Assembly (NCBI RefSeq): GCF_000952685.1
Contig: NZ_JYHV01000020.1
Span: 111,501-175,500, forward strand
Length of the DNA stretch: 64,000 bases
DNA from: Stutzerimonas stutzeri
Lineage (GTDB): Bacteria; Pseudomonadota; Gammaproteobacteria; Pseudomonadales; Pseudomonadaceae
Direction: 5' to 3'
The notes below the pieces were generated by a model. The model had not been told where the DNA came from, searched no databases, and saw only the letters and a program-made list of their open reading frames with translations. A program made the translations under genes and the position numbers. How positions within the stretch are numbered: the stretch's first letter is position 1; every line of letters begins with the position of its first letter. Below, one piece after another: positions 43,473 to 53,766 of this stretch.

Positions 43473-46010
43473 CTACTGGCGTGCCGGGGTCAGTAGCAAC
43501 CGTTCGGTGCCGTAGACCTTGTCCAGATTCTCGGACTTGAACGGGAAGCTCATATAGCCGCCCTTCAACCAGGCGTCGATACCGTCGGCGTAGTGCGGGC
43601 TGGCCGGATTGCCGGATTGACCGGAGCTGTTGAGCCCGATCATCGGCTCGTCGCGCCCGAAATCGACGATGATGCGCATCGCCGGGATTAGCCAGGTATC
43701 GAAGTTATCGCCCCAGCGGTAGGCCGATACGTTCAAGGTGCTGTGGTCGCCGCCCGCCGCGTATGGCCCGCGGTCCAGATAGCCGCTGATCGCATTGATG
43801 CCGGTGCGCTGGCTGGACGGCAGGTAAGGTGCCAGCTGCGTGCTGCCGGTGCGCCAAGTATAGGTGTGCAGTTTTCCCCAACGCCAGGCATCGCGATCAG
43901 CCCCCTGCGCGGCTTCCATGCGGCTGAACGCGGCGGCGAGTGAACGCGCCAGGATTGCGGGTTTGTCTTCCCGGCGTGGCGTGTTCCGGTCATCCCAGAA
44001 CGGACTGTCATCGCGGCCCAGCAGATGATCAGCCTGCGCGGAGTATGAGGCGTTTGCGGTTTCCACCAGCGCGTTCCATGGAGCACTGCTTTCCGGCCCC
44101 AGCTCGTCCAGAAACGTCTGTCGCGCCGATTCCATCAGAAAGCTTTCATAAAGGGCCGCATCGGCAGAGTCCGCGGCGAGCTTGCCATCGAAGCTCAGCA
44201 ATCGCGAGAGCGCTACGCGCGCCCTGCCCCGCTCCGGTTCGGCGAGCGCATCGATGGCGGCTTTCAGCGGCTCCGCCATCCCTGGCGCCTGAAACATGGC
44301 CTGCAGCTTGGCGGCGAAGGTTGTTGTCTGATCGTACTGCATCGCCATCACGCTGCGGCTGTCCTGCTTGCCCTGCGCAAGCAGCTCGGCCACGCGCTCG
44401 GCACGCTCCGGGTAATACCAGGAGTTGGACAGCTGCATACCGTAGCCCTTGGGCACGGTGCGCTGATTGGCCGTCGCCAGCCAGCCTTGCGGCGGGTCCT
44501 GGTCATAGGGATGCAACATGGGATCGGCGAAGCCATCCCAGTCGTAACGCCCATCCCAACCCGGCGATGGCAACAATCCCAGGCCTTCGCGGCGATTCGG
44601 GTAGCGACCGGTCACTTGCCAGCCCGTGCTCTGCTCGTCGGCAAACACGATATTGAGCGCGGCCGCGCGGATCTCGCGGGTTGCTTCGAAAGCCTGATCC
44701 ACCGACTGCGCGCGGGTCAGGTCAAAAAACGCATCCAGCGACTGGTCAGCCTCGAACTGCGTCGTTTTCAGCGCCAACCCGTAGCCACTGCTCAGTTGCA
44801 GCGGTTGCAACGGGTGCTTGCGCTCGCCGAGTACGCTGTTCAGCAGCGGGCCGTTGCGGGTTTCGTAGATCGTTTCACGGATCGGTCTCCCACCCTTGAT
44901 GAAGAAGGTCTCGTGGCGCTCGCGCGCCGGGATCCATCGGCCATCGGCGAGGTACAGCAATCGCCCGCCTTCGCGGCGCACCTGTTCCAGAAACAGGTCT
45001 TGGGTATCGCCCATGACCATGGTCATGCCCCAGCCCAGCTTGCCGTTGAAGCCCGCGATCACCGCAGGCACGCCTGCGATCGTTACCCCGGCGGCCTGGA
45101 ATTTCGGCGAGCGGATCTGCACGAAATTCCAGTACGAGGGCATCGACAGCGGCAAGTGTGTGTCGTTGGCCATCAGCGGCTTGCCGCTGCGGGTGTTGCT
45201 GCCGGATATCGCCCAGTTGTTGGAAGCGGCGACCCCCAACATGTTCAACGAAGCAACCCCGGAGGCCGCGCTGTCGAGCGCGGCGAGCCCTGGTATCTCG
45301 CCGCCTAGCTTCAACCCCTTCAGCTTGTCGGCTTCATCGAAGGGTAGCGGCTCGTCGGGATAGGTCGGTAGCAGCCAAGCGACCTTATCGCTGCCTACCT
45401 GCTGAGCCATGACCAACGACGCGATCTCTTCCTGCAGATTGACCGCCAGTCCGAAGTTCAACAGGCAGAAGATCAGCACCGAATCTTCAGGCTTCCAGTA
45501 TTCCGGGGTGTAGTCGGCGGCAGCCAGATCCATTGGCAGCTTTTCGCGATGGCGGAACAGATAGGCATTGACGCCGCGAGCATAGACCTCGAAAAACCGC
45601 TTCATCCGCGGCGAGCTTTCTCGATACAGCACGGTAGCGCTTTGCCGAAGATTCACCGCCCGCATGAAACGGTCGATCTCCAGCACACCAGGCCCAGCCA
45701 TCTCCGCCAAACGTCCCTCGGCCATGAGCCGCAAGTTAACCATCTGACTCAGACGGTCCGTCGCATGCACGTATCCGAGACCGAACAGCGCATCGTGGAA
45801 TGTCGCCGTCTCGATCAAGGGCATGCCCAACGTATTGCGCCTGATGCTTACGCTCTTGTCCAAACCAGTGATGGCCTGGACGCCATGCGCGGGTGGCAGG
45901 CTATCGCTGTAGCGGCTGTCCAGATAAGACTGACAGCCAATGAGGCCGCCAGCTACCAATGCAACGCCCAAGGTCAGGCGAACCAGAACGAACGGCAGAC
46001 GCAAAGACAT
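43473..46010 (-). CDS. quiP: Penicillin-acylase family lipoprotein, QuiP-like AHL acylase
   Basis: Ntn-hydrolase of 845 aa. The signal sequence ends in a lipobox, GLIG-Cys26, so it is probably a lipoprotein facing the periplasm. Autocleavage should leave Ser263 ([10 protein letters not shown]) as N-terminal nucleophile of the beta chain; [13 protein letters not shown] and [21 protein letters not shown] follow as in PvdQ/QuiP. Length and N-terminal blocks ([21 protein letters not shown]) agree with P. aeruginosa QuiP, which hydrolyses long-chain acyl-homoserine lactones. Substrate here is inferred by similarity. Confidence 0.85.
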   Translation of the reverse strand: MSLRLPFVLVRLTLGVALVAGGLIGCQSYLDSRYSDSLPPAHGVQAITGLDKSVSIRRNTLGMPLIETATFHDALFGLGYVHATDRLSQMVNLRLMAEGRLAEMAGPGVLEIDRFMRAVNLRQSATVLYRESSPRMKRFFEVYARGVNAYLFRHREKLPMDLAAADYTPEYWKPEDSVLIFCLLNFGLAVNLQEEIASLVMAQQVGSDKVAWLLPTYPDEPLPFDEADKLKGLKLGGEIPGLAALDSAASGVASLNMLGVAASNNWAISGSNTRSGKPLMANDTHLPLSMPSYWNFVQIRSPKFQAAGVTIAGVPAVIAGFNGKLGWGMTMVMGDTQDLFLEQVRREGGRLLYLADGRWIPARERHETFFIKGGRPIRETIYETRNGPLLNSVLGERKHPLQPLQLSSGYGLALKTTQFEADQSLDAFFDLTRAQSVDQAFEATREIRAAALNIVFADEQSTGWQVTGRYPNRREGLGLLPSPGWDGRYDWDGFADPMLHPYDQDPPQGWLATANQRTVPKGYGMQLSNSWYYPERAERVAELLAQGKQDSRSVMAMQYDQTTTFAAKLQAMFQAPGMAEPLKAAIDALAEPERGRARVALSRLLSFDGKLAADSADAALYESFLMESARQTFLDELGPESSAPWNALVETANASYSAQADHLLGRDDSPFWDDRNTPRREDKPAILARSLAAAFSRMEAAQGADRDAWRWGKLHTYTWRTGSTQLAPYLPSSQRTGINAISGYLDRGPYAAGGDHSTLNVSAYRWGDNFDTWLIPAMRIIVDFGRDEPMIGLNSSGQSGNPASPHYADGIDAWLKGGYMSFPFKSENLDKVYGTERLLLTPARQ

Positions 46011-46082
46011 CGACGGCTCCTTACAGACAGGGCACTACGGAACAGAAGGATAGATGGGTGTGGATGCGCGATGCCGTCGCGC

Positions 46083-46547
46083 TCAGGCAGCTTCGCGGTT
46101 CTTCGGCAACACTTCGTCGAGCAACCAGCGGGCGGACCGGCGAGCCTCAGCCTTGTGTTGTAATTCGAGCGCACTGAAGTTGGCTTCGTGGCGGCGCCGT
46201 TCGGCTTTGTCCAGCGCCTTCCAGGCAGCGTGTGTCGGCACCTTTTCAGTCGCCTCGAACAGCACTTGGAAAACCTGGCAGCGCGGATCCTGGCCAAGAT
46301 TCGAGTCGTAATTATCCAATAGCACCTTGATCCGGATCGCGCCTTCGATCAGCGGTACCTGCTCGTCGAGCAGGCTGCCGGCAAGCACACGCAGATCCGC
46401 CGCAAGCGCGGCATGCTGCTGCGCTTGCATATCGGCCAGCTGCCGCTCTCTTCGCCAAACCCGGCGCCATAGATGCAAGGCGTATCCAGCCAATGCCGCG
46501 ATCAGCAGCAGAGCGGCAACCAGCAACGTTATGGCGAGCGGCGTCAT
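46083..46547 (-). CDS. DUF2489 family membrane-anchored protein
   Basis: A 154-residue protein with one N-terminal helix (about 4-26), then a charged helical region with RRVWRRERQLADMQAQQHAAL and LDNYDSNLGQDPRCQVFQVLFEATE, which I recognise as DUF2489. The start at 46547 was preferred because it begins directly at the helix; an earlier ATG (46622) adds a non-conserved stretch overlapping the SEC-C gene. Function unknown. Confidence 0.8.
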   Translation of the reverse strand: MTPLAITLLVAALLLIAALAGYALHLWRRVWRRERQLADMQAQQHAALAADLRVLAGSLLDEQVPLIEGAIRIKVLLDNYDSNLGQDPRCQVFQVLFEATEKVPTHAAWKALDKAERRRHEANFSALELQHKAEARRSARWLLDEVLPKNREAA

Positions 46548-46554
46548 GAGCGGA

Positions 46555-46746
46555 TCAGGCTCCGTGGCACTTCTTGAATTTCTTCTGGCTTCCGCACGGG
46601 CACGGGTCGTTGCGGCCGACATCCTTCAGCGGATTTCGAACCGGGTCGTGGCTATGGTTGCAATGCGGTCCATGGACATGGGGGGCATGGTCGTGATCGT
46701 GATCGTGGCTGCAATCGGGGCCGTGCACATGGGCGTCTTGGTTCAT
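46555..46746 (-). CDS. SEC-C motif zinc-binding small protein
   Basis: A 63-residue protein: a His/Asp-rich N-terminal half (repeats of HVHGPDC and HDHDHDH, with [10 protein letters not shown]) and a C-terminal SEC-C motif, [18 protein letters not shown], the zinc-binding tail also found in SecA. Such free-standing proteins may bind metal or ribosomes. It is 7 bp before the DUF2489 gene and 9 bp after the LEA-like gene, so the three probably form an operon. Confidence 0.85.
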   Translation of the reverse strand: MNQDAHVHGPDCSHDHDHDHAPHVHGPHCNHSHDPVRNPLKDVGRNDPCPCGSQKKFKKCHGA

Positions 46747-46755
46747 CGGTGTTGC

Positions 46756-47253
46756 TCACTCCGGGATAAAGTTGCCGGGGATTATCTCGCCATTGGTTGC
46801 AATGTGCACGCGTCGACCGAGCATCAGGCCCGTTTTCAGCTCGCCCTCCAGACGATAGGCAATCGGACGGTCCGGTTTTTCCAGCAATCGCACGATGTAC
46901 TTCATATGCCGCCACAGGTTGGTATAGATCGGCACTTCGTAGTACTCGAAGCCATGCGCGGGGACGGTTGTCCAGCCACTGGACTCACCGCTCGCCAGCT
47001 CGATGTCGTTGAGGTGGACGGTGTAGACGAGGCCGCGCACAGGCAAACTCTGCTCATTGGGGTTGTCGATGCGGAAACGCAGCATGAACTGCTGCTCGAG
47101 GAGCCTCGCCTTGATGATCTCGACATCGGTGAGCTGGACACCTGGGTCTTGGAAATCACTGCTGAACCAGGTCGAACAACCGGCAAGGCCTGACAGCAAA
47201 CCCAGCAAAACCACTGCTCTCGATATTCTTCTTATAGGTGCGTGGCAAAGCAT
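46756..47253 (-). CDS. LEA type 2 family lipoprotein
   Basis: A 165-residue lipoprotein with LSGLAG-Cys lipobox near residue 26. The mature domain (LTDVEIIKARLLEQQFMLRFRIDNPNEQSLPVRGL, in part) is the LEA14/WHy desiccation-type beta-sandwich. The start at 47253 gives a normal signal sequence; an earlier ATG adds 17 residues. Probably attached to the envelope. First gene of a three-gene set with the SEC-C and DUF2489 genes. Role unknown, perhaps stress-related. Confidence 0.85.
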   Translation of the reverse strand: MLCHAPIRRISRAVVLLGLLSGLAGCSTWFSSDFQDPGVQLTDVEIIKARLLEQQFMLRFRIDNPNEQSLPVRGLVYTVHLNDIELASGESSGWTTVPAHGFEYYEVPIYTNLWRHMKYIVRLLEKPDRPIAYRLEGELKTGLMLGRRVHIATNGEIIPGNFIPE

Positions 47254-47446
47254 TCCGGTACTCCAAAGGACGGCCAAGTGTAGCAAGCGGCAGATTGCCT
47301 GCAATGGGGTTGTTTGGCGAATTTATCGCGTCCCTGCTACGCCTTTGCGACCGCTCTCATTGCGGTACTGGAAGACCGCTAGCCCCCTTCCCATCGCTGC
47401 GGCCTTCCGGTGCTGCAAGCGCTGCGCACCTCGTGTCGGTACCTTT

Positions 47447-49197
<1,751 letters not shown>

Positions 49198-49213
49198 GAT
49201 AGTGAGCAGATCC

Positions 49214-49747
49214 TTAATTCAATGTTGCGCTCGACCAATCCGGACAGGCCGTTTCGCCTATCTGTACGGCACAGCCAACCGGCACCCGAGGGAAAAGATC
49301 GAGCAAGTCGGCATTACGCAGCCTGATACAGCCATGGGAAAGCGGTACGCCCATGGGCTCCGAATCAGGCGTGCCATGCAAATAGATATAACGACGGAAG
49401 GTGTCGACCGCACCCATACGGTTGAATCCGGGCTCGCACCCGCTGAGCCAGAGGATTCGGCTCAAGATCCAGTCGCGTCCAGGAAAGCGGTCGTGTAGTT
49501 GCTGATTCCAAACTTCCCCGGTCCAGCGGCGGCCACGCAGAACGGCCCCGCACGGCAATCCCTCGCCGATACGCGCGCGTACCCGGTGCAGGCCACGCGG
49601 CGTGCAGCCGGACCCGTTGCGCTCACCGGCACCGTTACGCGCTGTAGAGATGGGCAGCCGAACACACAGCCTGCCACTGGAAAACCCGTAGAGCAGCTGG
49701 TCGGCAATGGAAATATGAAGAAAATCGAGATCGGGCATAGACGGCAA
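49214..49747 (-). CDS. L,D-transpeptidase (YkuD family)
   Basis: A 177-residue protein with the YkuD catalytic block YIYLHGTPD ... LSHGCIRLRN; the His and Cys of S-H-G-C-I-R form the active site for peptidoglycan 3-3 cross-linking or related transfers. No signal peptide or membrane segment is visible at the N-terminus (MPSMPDLDFLHIS), so export is unclear. It is 16 bp upstream of nagZ on the same strand, consistent with a cell-wall gene set. A second ATG three codons on is possible. Confidence 0.85.
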   Translation of the reverse strand: MPSMPDLDFLHISIADQLLYGFSSGRLCVRLPISTARNGAGERNGSGCTPRGLHRVRARIGEGLPCGAVLRGRRWTGEVWNQQLHDRFPGRDWILSRILWLSGCEPGFNRMGAVDTFRRYIYLHGTPDSEPMGVPLSHGCIRLRNADLLDLFPRVPVGCAVQIGETACPDWSSATLN

Positions 49748-49777
49748 GCTTAGCCGATCCCCCCTTGAGCATGCACG

Positions 49778-50482
49778 TTAACCCTTCGCGGGCATCGCCA
49801 ACGCGTTACGCCGGGCGATCGGATGCGCCTGTACCAGGCTTGGATCCTCCACGCCCGAATCGGCCCGCATACCGGCCGCGAGAAACGGGACCATCATGCG
49901 CATGACCTGCTCGATGGAAGTTTTGGCGCCGAAATCGTTCTCGGCGATGGCTCGCAGCGCCTTGATTCCCGACATGCTGAACGCTGCGGCGCCGAGCATG
50001 AAATGCACGCGCCAAAACAGTTCGATCGGCGGAATCGAAGGTGCGGCCTCATGCACGCGCAACATATAACGACGAAACACCTTGCCGTACATATCTTCAA
50101 GATAACGACGCAGGTGGCCCTGGCTCTGACTGAAGGAGAGGCCCAACAGCCGCATGAAGATCGACAGGTCGTCACCGCTACGTGGCGTTACGGCGAGCGC
50201 CTGTTCAACCAGAATCTCCAGCAGTTCCTCGAGATTTTCCTTTCGGTCAGACTCGGCTTCACGTCTATCCAGTTCACGCTCGAGGCTTATGCAGAAGGGT
50301 CCGAGGAAACGCGAGAAGACCGCCTGGATAAGGGCCTTTTTCGAACCGAAGTGATAGTTCACCGCCGCCAGATTCACCCCGGCCTTGCTGGTGATCAGGC
50401 GCAACGAAGTCTCGGCGAAGCCTTTCTCAGCGAACAGTTGTTCCGCTGCATCAAGAATACGCTCCACTGTTTCAGACTGCGC
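49778..50482 (-). CDS. psrA: TetR-family lipid regulator PsrA
   Basis: 234-residue repressor/activator that responds to long-chain fatty acids, represses fadBA and activates rpoS in pseudomonads. The N-terminal HTH is AEQLFAEKGFAETSLRLITSKAGVNLAAVNYHFGSK (key part AAVNYHFGSK); the C-terminal domain (FMRLLGLSFSQSQGHLRRYLED) matches PsrA. The start at 50482 is the usual one; an ATG at 50506 adds eight residues inside the operator. Two PsrA-type dyads lie immediately upstream, so it should repress itself. Divergent from lexA. Confidence 0.93.
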   Translation of the reverse strand, partial: AQSETVERILDAAEQLFAEKGFAETSLRLITSKAGVNLAAVNYHFGSKKALIQAVFSRFLGPFCISLERELDRREAESDRKENLEELLEILVEQALAVTPRSGDDLSIFMRLLGLSFSQSQGHLRRYLEDMYGKVFRRYMLRVHEAAPSIPPIELFWRVHFMLGAAAFSMSGIKALRAIAENDFGAKTSIEQVMRMMVPFLAAGMRADSGVEDPSLVQAHPIARRNALAMPAKG

Positions 50483-50500
50483 CATGCCCCCTCCCCTGAC

Positions 50501-50527
50501 AAACAATCGTTTGAAACTTACGTTTCA
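50501..50527. promoter_or_regulatory. Two PsrA boxes before psrA
   Basis: CAAACAATCGTTTG (50501-50514) and GAAACTTACGTTTC (50514-50527) are perfect dyads of the PsrA form (G/C)AAAC-N4-GTTT(G/C), sharing one base. They sit 19-45 bp before the psrA ATG, ideal for autoregulation. Confidence 0.8.
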
Positions 50528-50635
50528 AGCTGTTCCAAGTCAACCAAGAAAGCGCCTGAACACTCTTTTGGCCGCCAAAGCTTGCACCAAGCCGGCCCAG
50601 CCCTCAACCAAACAAAGATTGCCAAGCATCAAGCA

Positions 50636-50670
50636 CTGTATATAATCCCAGTCACTGTATAAAAGAACAG
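50636..50670 (+). promoter_or_regulatory. Two SOS (LexA) boxes before lexA
   Basis: CTGTATATAATCCCAG (50636-50651) and CTGTATAAAAGAACAG (50655-50670) are both CTG-N10-CAG, placed 3 bp apart and 10 bp before the lexA ATG. The double site is usual for tightly autoregulated lexA. Confidence 0.93.
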
Positions 50671-50679
50671 AGACCGCTC

Positions 50680-51288
50680 ATGATCAAGCTGACCCCACGC
50701 CAGTCGGAAATTCTCGCCTTCATCAAGCGCTGCCTGGAAGACAACGGCTATCCGCCGACACGTGCGGAGATCGCTCAGGAGCTGGGTTTCAAATCACCCA
50801 ATGCCGCTGAAGAACATCTCAAGGCTTTGTCTCGCAAAGGCGCTATCGAAATGACGCCGGGCGCTTCGCGCGGAATACGTATTCCCGGCTTCGAACCAAC
50901 TACTGAAGAGAGCGGGTTACCCGTCATTGGCCGGGTTGCCGCCGGTGCACCAATTCTTGCGCAACAACACGTTGAAGAATCCTGTCAGATCAATCCTTCA
51001 TTTTTCCATCCCAAGGCCGATTACCTACTGCGTGTACACGGAATGAGCATGAAGGATATCGGCATATTCGATGGCGACCTGCTTGCGGTTCATACCACAC
51101 GGGAAGCACGCAACGGTCAGGTCGTCGTGGCTCGGATCGATGATGAAGTCACGGTGAAGCGCTTCAAGCGCGAGGGTGACAAGGTCTGGTTATTAGCCGA
51201 AAACCCGGAATTCGCGCCCATCGAAGTGGATCTCGAACAGCAGGAACTGGTTATTGAAGGTTTAAGCGTCGGCGTGATTCGCCGCTAA
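50680..51288 (+). CDS. lexA: SOS repressor LexA
   Basis: 202-residue repressor with autoproteolysis stimulated by RecA filaments. Winged-helix N-domain (1-70: [27 protein letters not shown]). The cleavage bond Ala88-Gly89 is in RVAAGAP; the catalytic dyad is Ser123 (HGMSMKD) and Lys160 (VTVKRFK). Two LexA boxes precede it. It is followed after 11 bp by sulA in the same transcript. Confidence 0.98.
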   Translation: MIKLTPRQSEILAFIKRCLEDNGYPPTRAEIAQELGFKSPNAAEEHLKALSRKGAIEMTPGASRGIRIPGFEPTTEESGLPVIGRVAAGAPILAQQHVEESCQINPSFFHPKADYLLRVHGMSMKDIGIFDGDLLAVHTTREARNGQVVVARIDDEVTVKRFKREGDKVWLLAENPEFAPIEVDLEQQELVIEGLSVGVIRR

Positions 51289-51299
51289 AGGAGAGGCTC

Positions 51300-51782
51300 A
51301 TGCAGTACCACCCTCAACTCAGCACAAGCAAACCACCACAACTGACCTTGTTCGAGGGGCTGATCGCACATCGTCTGACGCCATTCGAAGATGTCGCTAC
51401 CGCGCCCAAGGACCCTGCCGATGATTGTCTGAGCGAAATGACTCTGAGCGGAAGCGGCGATCACTGTCGCCTGTTGCTTTCCCCGATCCTGCGCGAACTC
51501 AGCGGGGCAGCCGATATACGATGGCTGACACTGATCGCACCTCCTGCGTCGCTTTCGCAAAGCTGGCTTCGAGAAACCGGTCTTAATCGCGATCGCATCT
51601 TGCTGCTGCAGGCCCGCGAAACCCAGGGTTCTCTTGAGTTGGCGTGCAAGGCGCTCTCGTCCGGCTGCAGCCATACGGTCATTACCTGGTTCCCGCGCCT
51701 CGACAAGGCCAGCCGACTGAAACTACGCGTAGCGGCCACTCAGGGCAACGCGCAAAGCCTGAACATTCGCTTGGGTCATTGA
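51300..51782 (+). CDS. sulA: SOS cell-division inhibitor SulA
   Basis: 160-residue inhibitor that blocks FtsZ polymerisation during SOS. It has the RecA-like SulA core: LLLSPILRELSG, WLTLIAPPASLSQSWL and HTVITWFPRLDKASRLKLRVAAT. The lexA-sulA operon is the Pseudomonas arrangement; E. coli has sulA alone. AGGAGAGG lies before the ATG. Confidence 0.93.
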   Translation: MQYHPQLSTSKPPQLTLFEGLIAHRLTPFEDVATAPKDPADDCLSEMTLSGSGDHCRLLLSPILRELSGAADIRWLTLIAPPASLSQSWLRETGLNRDRILLLQARETQGSLELACKALSSGCSHTVITWFPRLDKASRLKLRVAATQGNAQSLNIRLGH

Positions 51783-51853
51783 CACCCGAATCGTCGAGCA
51801 CACGGACGTGCCGAAATCTGCCTAGCCGCAAAGGCTACCAGGCAATCCAATCC

Positions 51854-52093
51854 TTAATGCAGGACGCGCGGCCCCTCTTCGTCGTCTCGTTCGAGCTCTC
51901 CTTCCGATACTCGCCCCGCCATCTGCACGCCGACGTTGAACATCGCCTTGGCAATTTCGACATGCTGACCTTGCAGAAAAACCTTGGCATCGTCAGAGAA
52001 GTCCAACGTAACCAGTACGCCTTCGTCTTCAGCGCGACGCAGCACAATGCTCCCGTCGGGTAGCTCGACGATTTCCAGAAAAGACGTTGGCAT
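51854..52093 (-). CDS. Conserved small protein, unknown
   Basis: A 79-residue acidic protein, MPTSFLEIVELPDGSIVLRRAEDE... with a beta-rich N-terminal half (IVELPDGSIVL, VLVTLDFSDDAKVFL) and an acidic tail (EGELERDDEEGP). I recall similar small proteins in this place between sulA and topA in pseudomonads but know no function. Minus strand, convergent with sulA. The start was chosen at the ATG giving this compact domain; upstream sequence in frame is not protein-like. Confidence 0.72.
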   Translation of the reverse strand: MPTSFLEIVELPDGSIVLRRAEDEGVLVTLDFSDDAKVFLQGQHVEIAKAMFNVGVQMAGRVSEGELERDDEEGPRVLH

Positions 52094-52298
52094 GAATCTG
52101 CTCCCCGTGAAACGGCGCATTGTAACAGCCGACCGACCTGTAGACAGCACTGGTCGTTCTCCGTTTGGACATACGCCGCATAGCGTCAGGCTGGTATTCG
52201 GCGAAGAAGGTGCGTCATTACGCAACGGCACAGTAGGATAATGCCTTACCAAGCCATGCCAGCGGTCAGGGCATCCCACTGGCTCCAAGGAATTCAGG

Positions 52299-53138
52299 AT
52301 GACCTTCAGAACCCTTCTGCTGACAGCACTGGCCATGCTCGCCTTTGCCGGCAACTCGTTACTTTGCCGCGCGGCACTACGCGACAGCCAGATCGATCCA
52401 GCCAGTTTTACCGCGCTGCGCCTGTTTGCCGGAGCGCTGGTGCTGTGGCTGTTGCTGTGGCTGCGCAAAGGCCCGTCGAGGGTGGCCGGCAATTGGTACG
52501 GCGCCCTGGCGCTCTTCACTTATGCCGCTGCGTTTTCCTATGCCTATCTGCACCTCGATGCCGGTGCCGGCGCGCTGCTGCTGTTCGGCGCGGTTCAGCT
52601 GAGCATGATCGTCTGGGGGCTGCTCAAAGGAGAGCGACTGCATCGTTTGCAAACGGTCGGGATAGTGTTGGCTGCGGGCGGACTGGTCGCGCTTCTGCTT
52701 CCTGGTACGAGCACACCGTCGTTGTCAGCTTCGCTGTTGATGGCCCTGGCAGGGGTCGCCTGGGGGGCGTACTCGCTGTTGGGAAAAGGAACGCCTGATC
52801 CACTGGCGGCCACCGCCGGAAACTTTATTCGCAGCCTTCCGATCATGGCCGTACTGGGCCTGCTGGCGCTCAATGGGCTCGAGTGGAACAGCGCCGGGGT
52901 AGTCTATGCGCTGTTATCCGGCGGGCTTACGTCGGGTATCGGCTACGCCATCTGGTATGCCGCCCTGCCGGGCCTGGCGGCCATCCAGGCGGCCAGTGTG
53001 CAACTGAGCGTGCCGCTTCTCACCGCTTTGGCGGGAAGCCTGCTTCTGGGGGAATCCCTAACGGGCAGATTGGTGGCTGCGGGCCTTGCCATTCTGGGTG
53101 GGATCGCCCTCGTATTGCGATTCAAGCACCGAGCGTGA
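52299..53138 (+). CDS. DMT-superfamily transporter (EamA)
   Basis: 279-residue inner-membrane protein with ten helices and two EamA repeats, each beginning with a short first helix (LTALAMLAFAGNSLLCRAAL and LLMALAGVAWGAYSLLGKG). An exporter or permease for small metabolites; substrate unknown. AAGGAATTCAGG precedes the ATG. Convergent with the DUF6586-like gene. Confidence 0.88.
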   Translation: MTFRTLLLTALAMLAFAGNSLLCRAALRDSQIDPASFTALRLFAGALVLWLLLWLRKGPSRVAGNWYGALALFTYAAAFSYAYLHLDAGAGALLLFGAVQLSMIVWGLLKGERLHRLQTVGIVLAAGGLVALLLPGTSTPSLSASLLMALAGVAWGAYSLLGKGTPDPLAATAGNFIRSLPIMAVLGLLALNGLEWNSAGVVYALLSGGLTSGIGYAIWYAALPGLAAIQAASVQLSVPLLTALAGSLLLGESLTGRLVAAGLAILGGIALVLRFKHRA

Positions 53139-53176
53139 GGTGACACCTGAGACACGAGGATCGCTCGCCTGCCCGC

Positions 53177-53695
53177 TTACCATTCGGTAAGCGATTCGCG
53201 AAAACGCAAGGCCAGGTCCTTCAGACTGCGTCGCCAGGACTCCACCTCTTCACGCGTCAGCGCTGGAATTTCTTCGCCTACGCTGACGGCCTCGATCAAC
53301 GGCATGGTCGGGTCGGTCTTGGGCTTGGCCGGCGCGCGTGGCGGCGCGAACAACGCCGCATGGGCGTTCAACAACTGCGCAAGCCAAGTCCCGGAGTGGT
53401 CAGCCAGCTCGATCAGTTCAGCCAGTTCGGGGCTCGGCGAAGAATCCTGCGAGGGACGTGACAGCAGCAATTCCGCACGCGGCGCACTGGCATCTGGCAA
53501 ACGATAGTAGCCTGCAACCTCGTGACAAAGGCCAAGCACCGCGCCGTACAGATGGAACAGGCTGGCCTCTCGCTCCGCCTGGATCAGCCCCGGAGCGTTC
53601 ATCGCGCCTTTTTCTTCGGCCCGTCGCCAACTCTCGAGGGCGAGGCCGGCAAAGTAGATTTTTTGATTGGTACGGGTATACAGCTCGTGAGCCAT
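53177..53695 (-). CDS. DUF6586-type conserved protein
   Basis: A 172-residue soluble helical protein: MAHELYTRTNQKIYFAGLALES at the N-terminus, SLFHLYGAVLGLCHEVAGYYRLP in the middle and a C-terminal ESWRRSLKDLALRFRESLTEW helix. It occupies the place of the hypothetical gene next to topA in pseudomonads. No function known. An upstream ATG at 53752 would add 19 unlike residues. 71 bp after the topA stop on the same strand. Confidence 0.78.
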   Translation of the reverse strand: MAHELYTRTNQKIYFAGLALESWRRAEEKGAMNAPGLIQAEREASLFHLYGAVLGLCHEVAGYYRLPDASAPRAELLLSRPSQDSSPSPELAELIELADHSGTWLAQLLNAHAALFAPPRAPAKPKTDPTMPLIEAVSVGEEIPALTREEVESWRRSLKDLALRFRESLTEW

Positions 53696-53766
53696 GGCGA
53701 CGGCCTCCCAACAGTTGAAACGCTGCACGTTGAGACCGGGTACCCGGCTCAACGTGGCGCTGTCGC

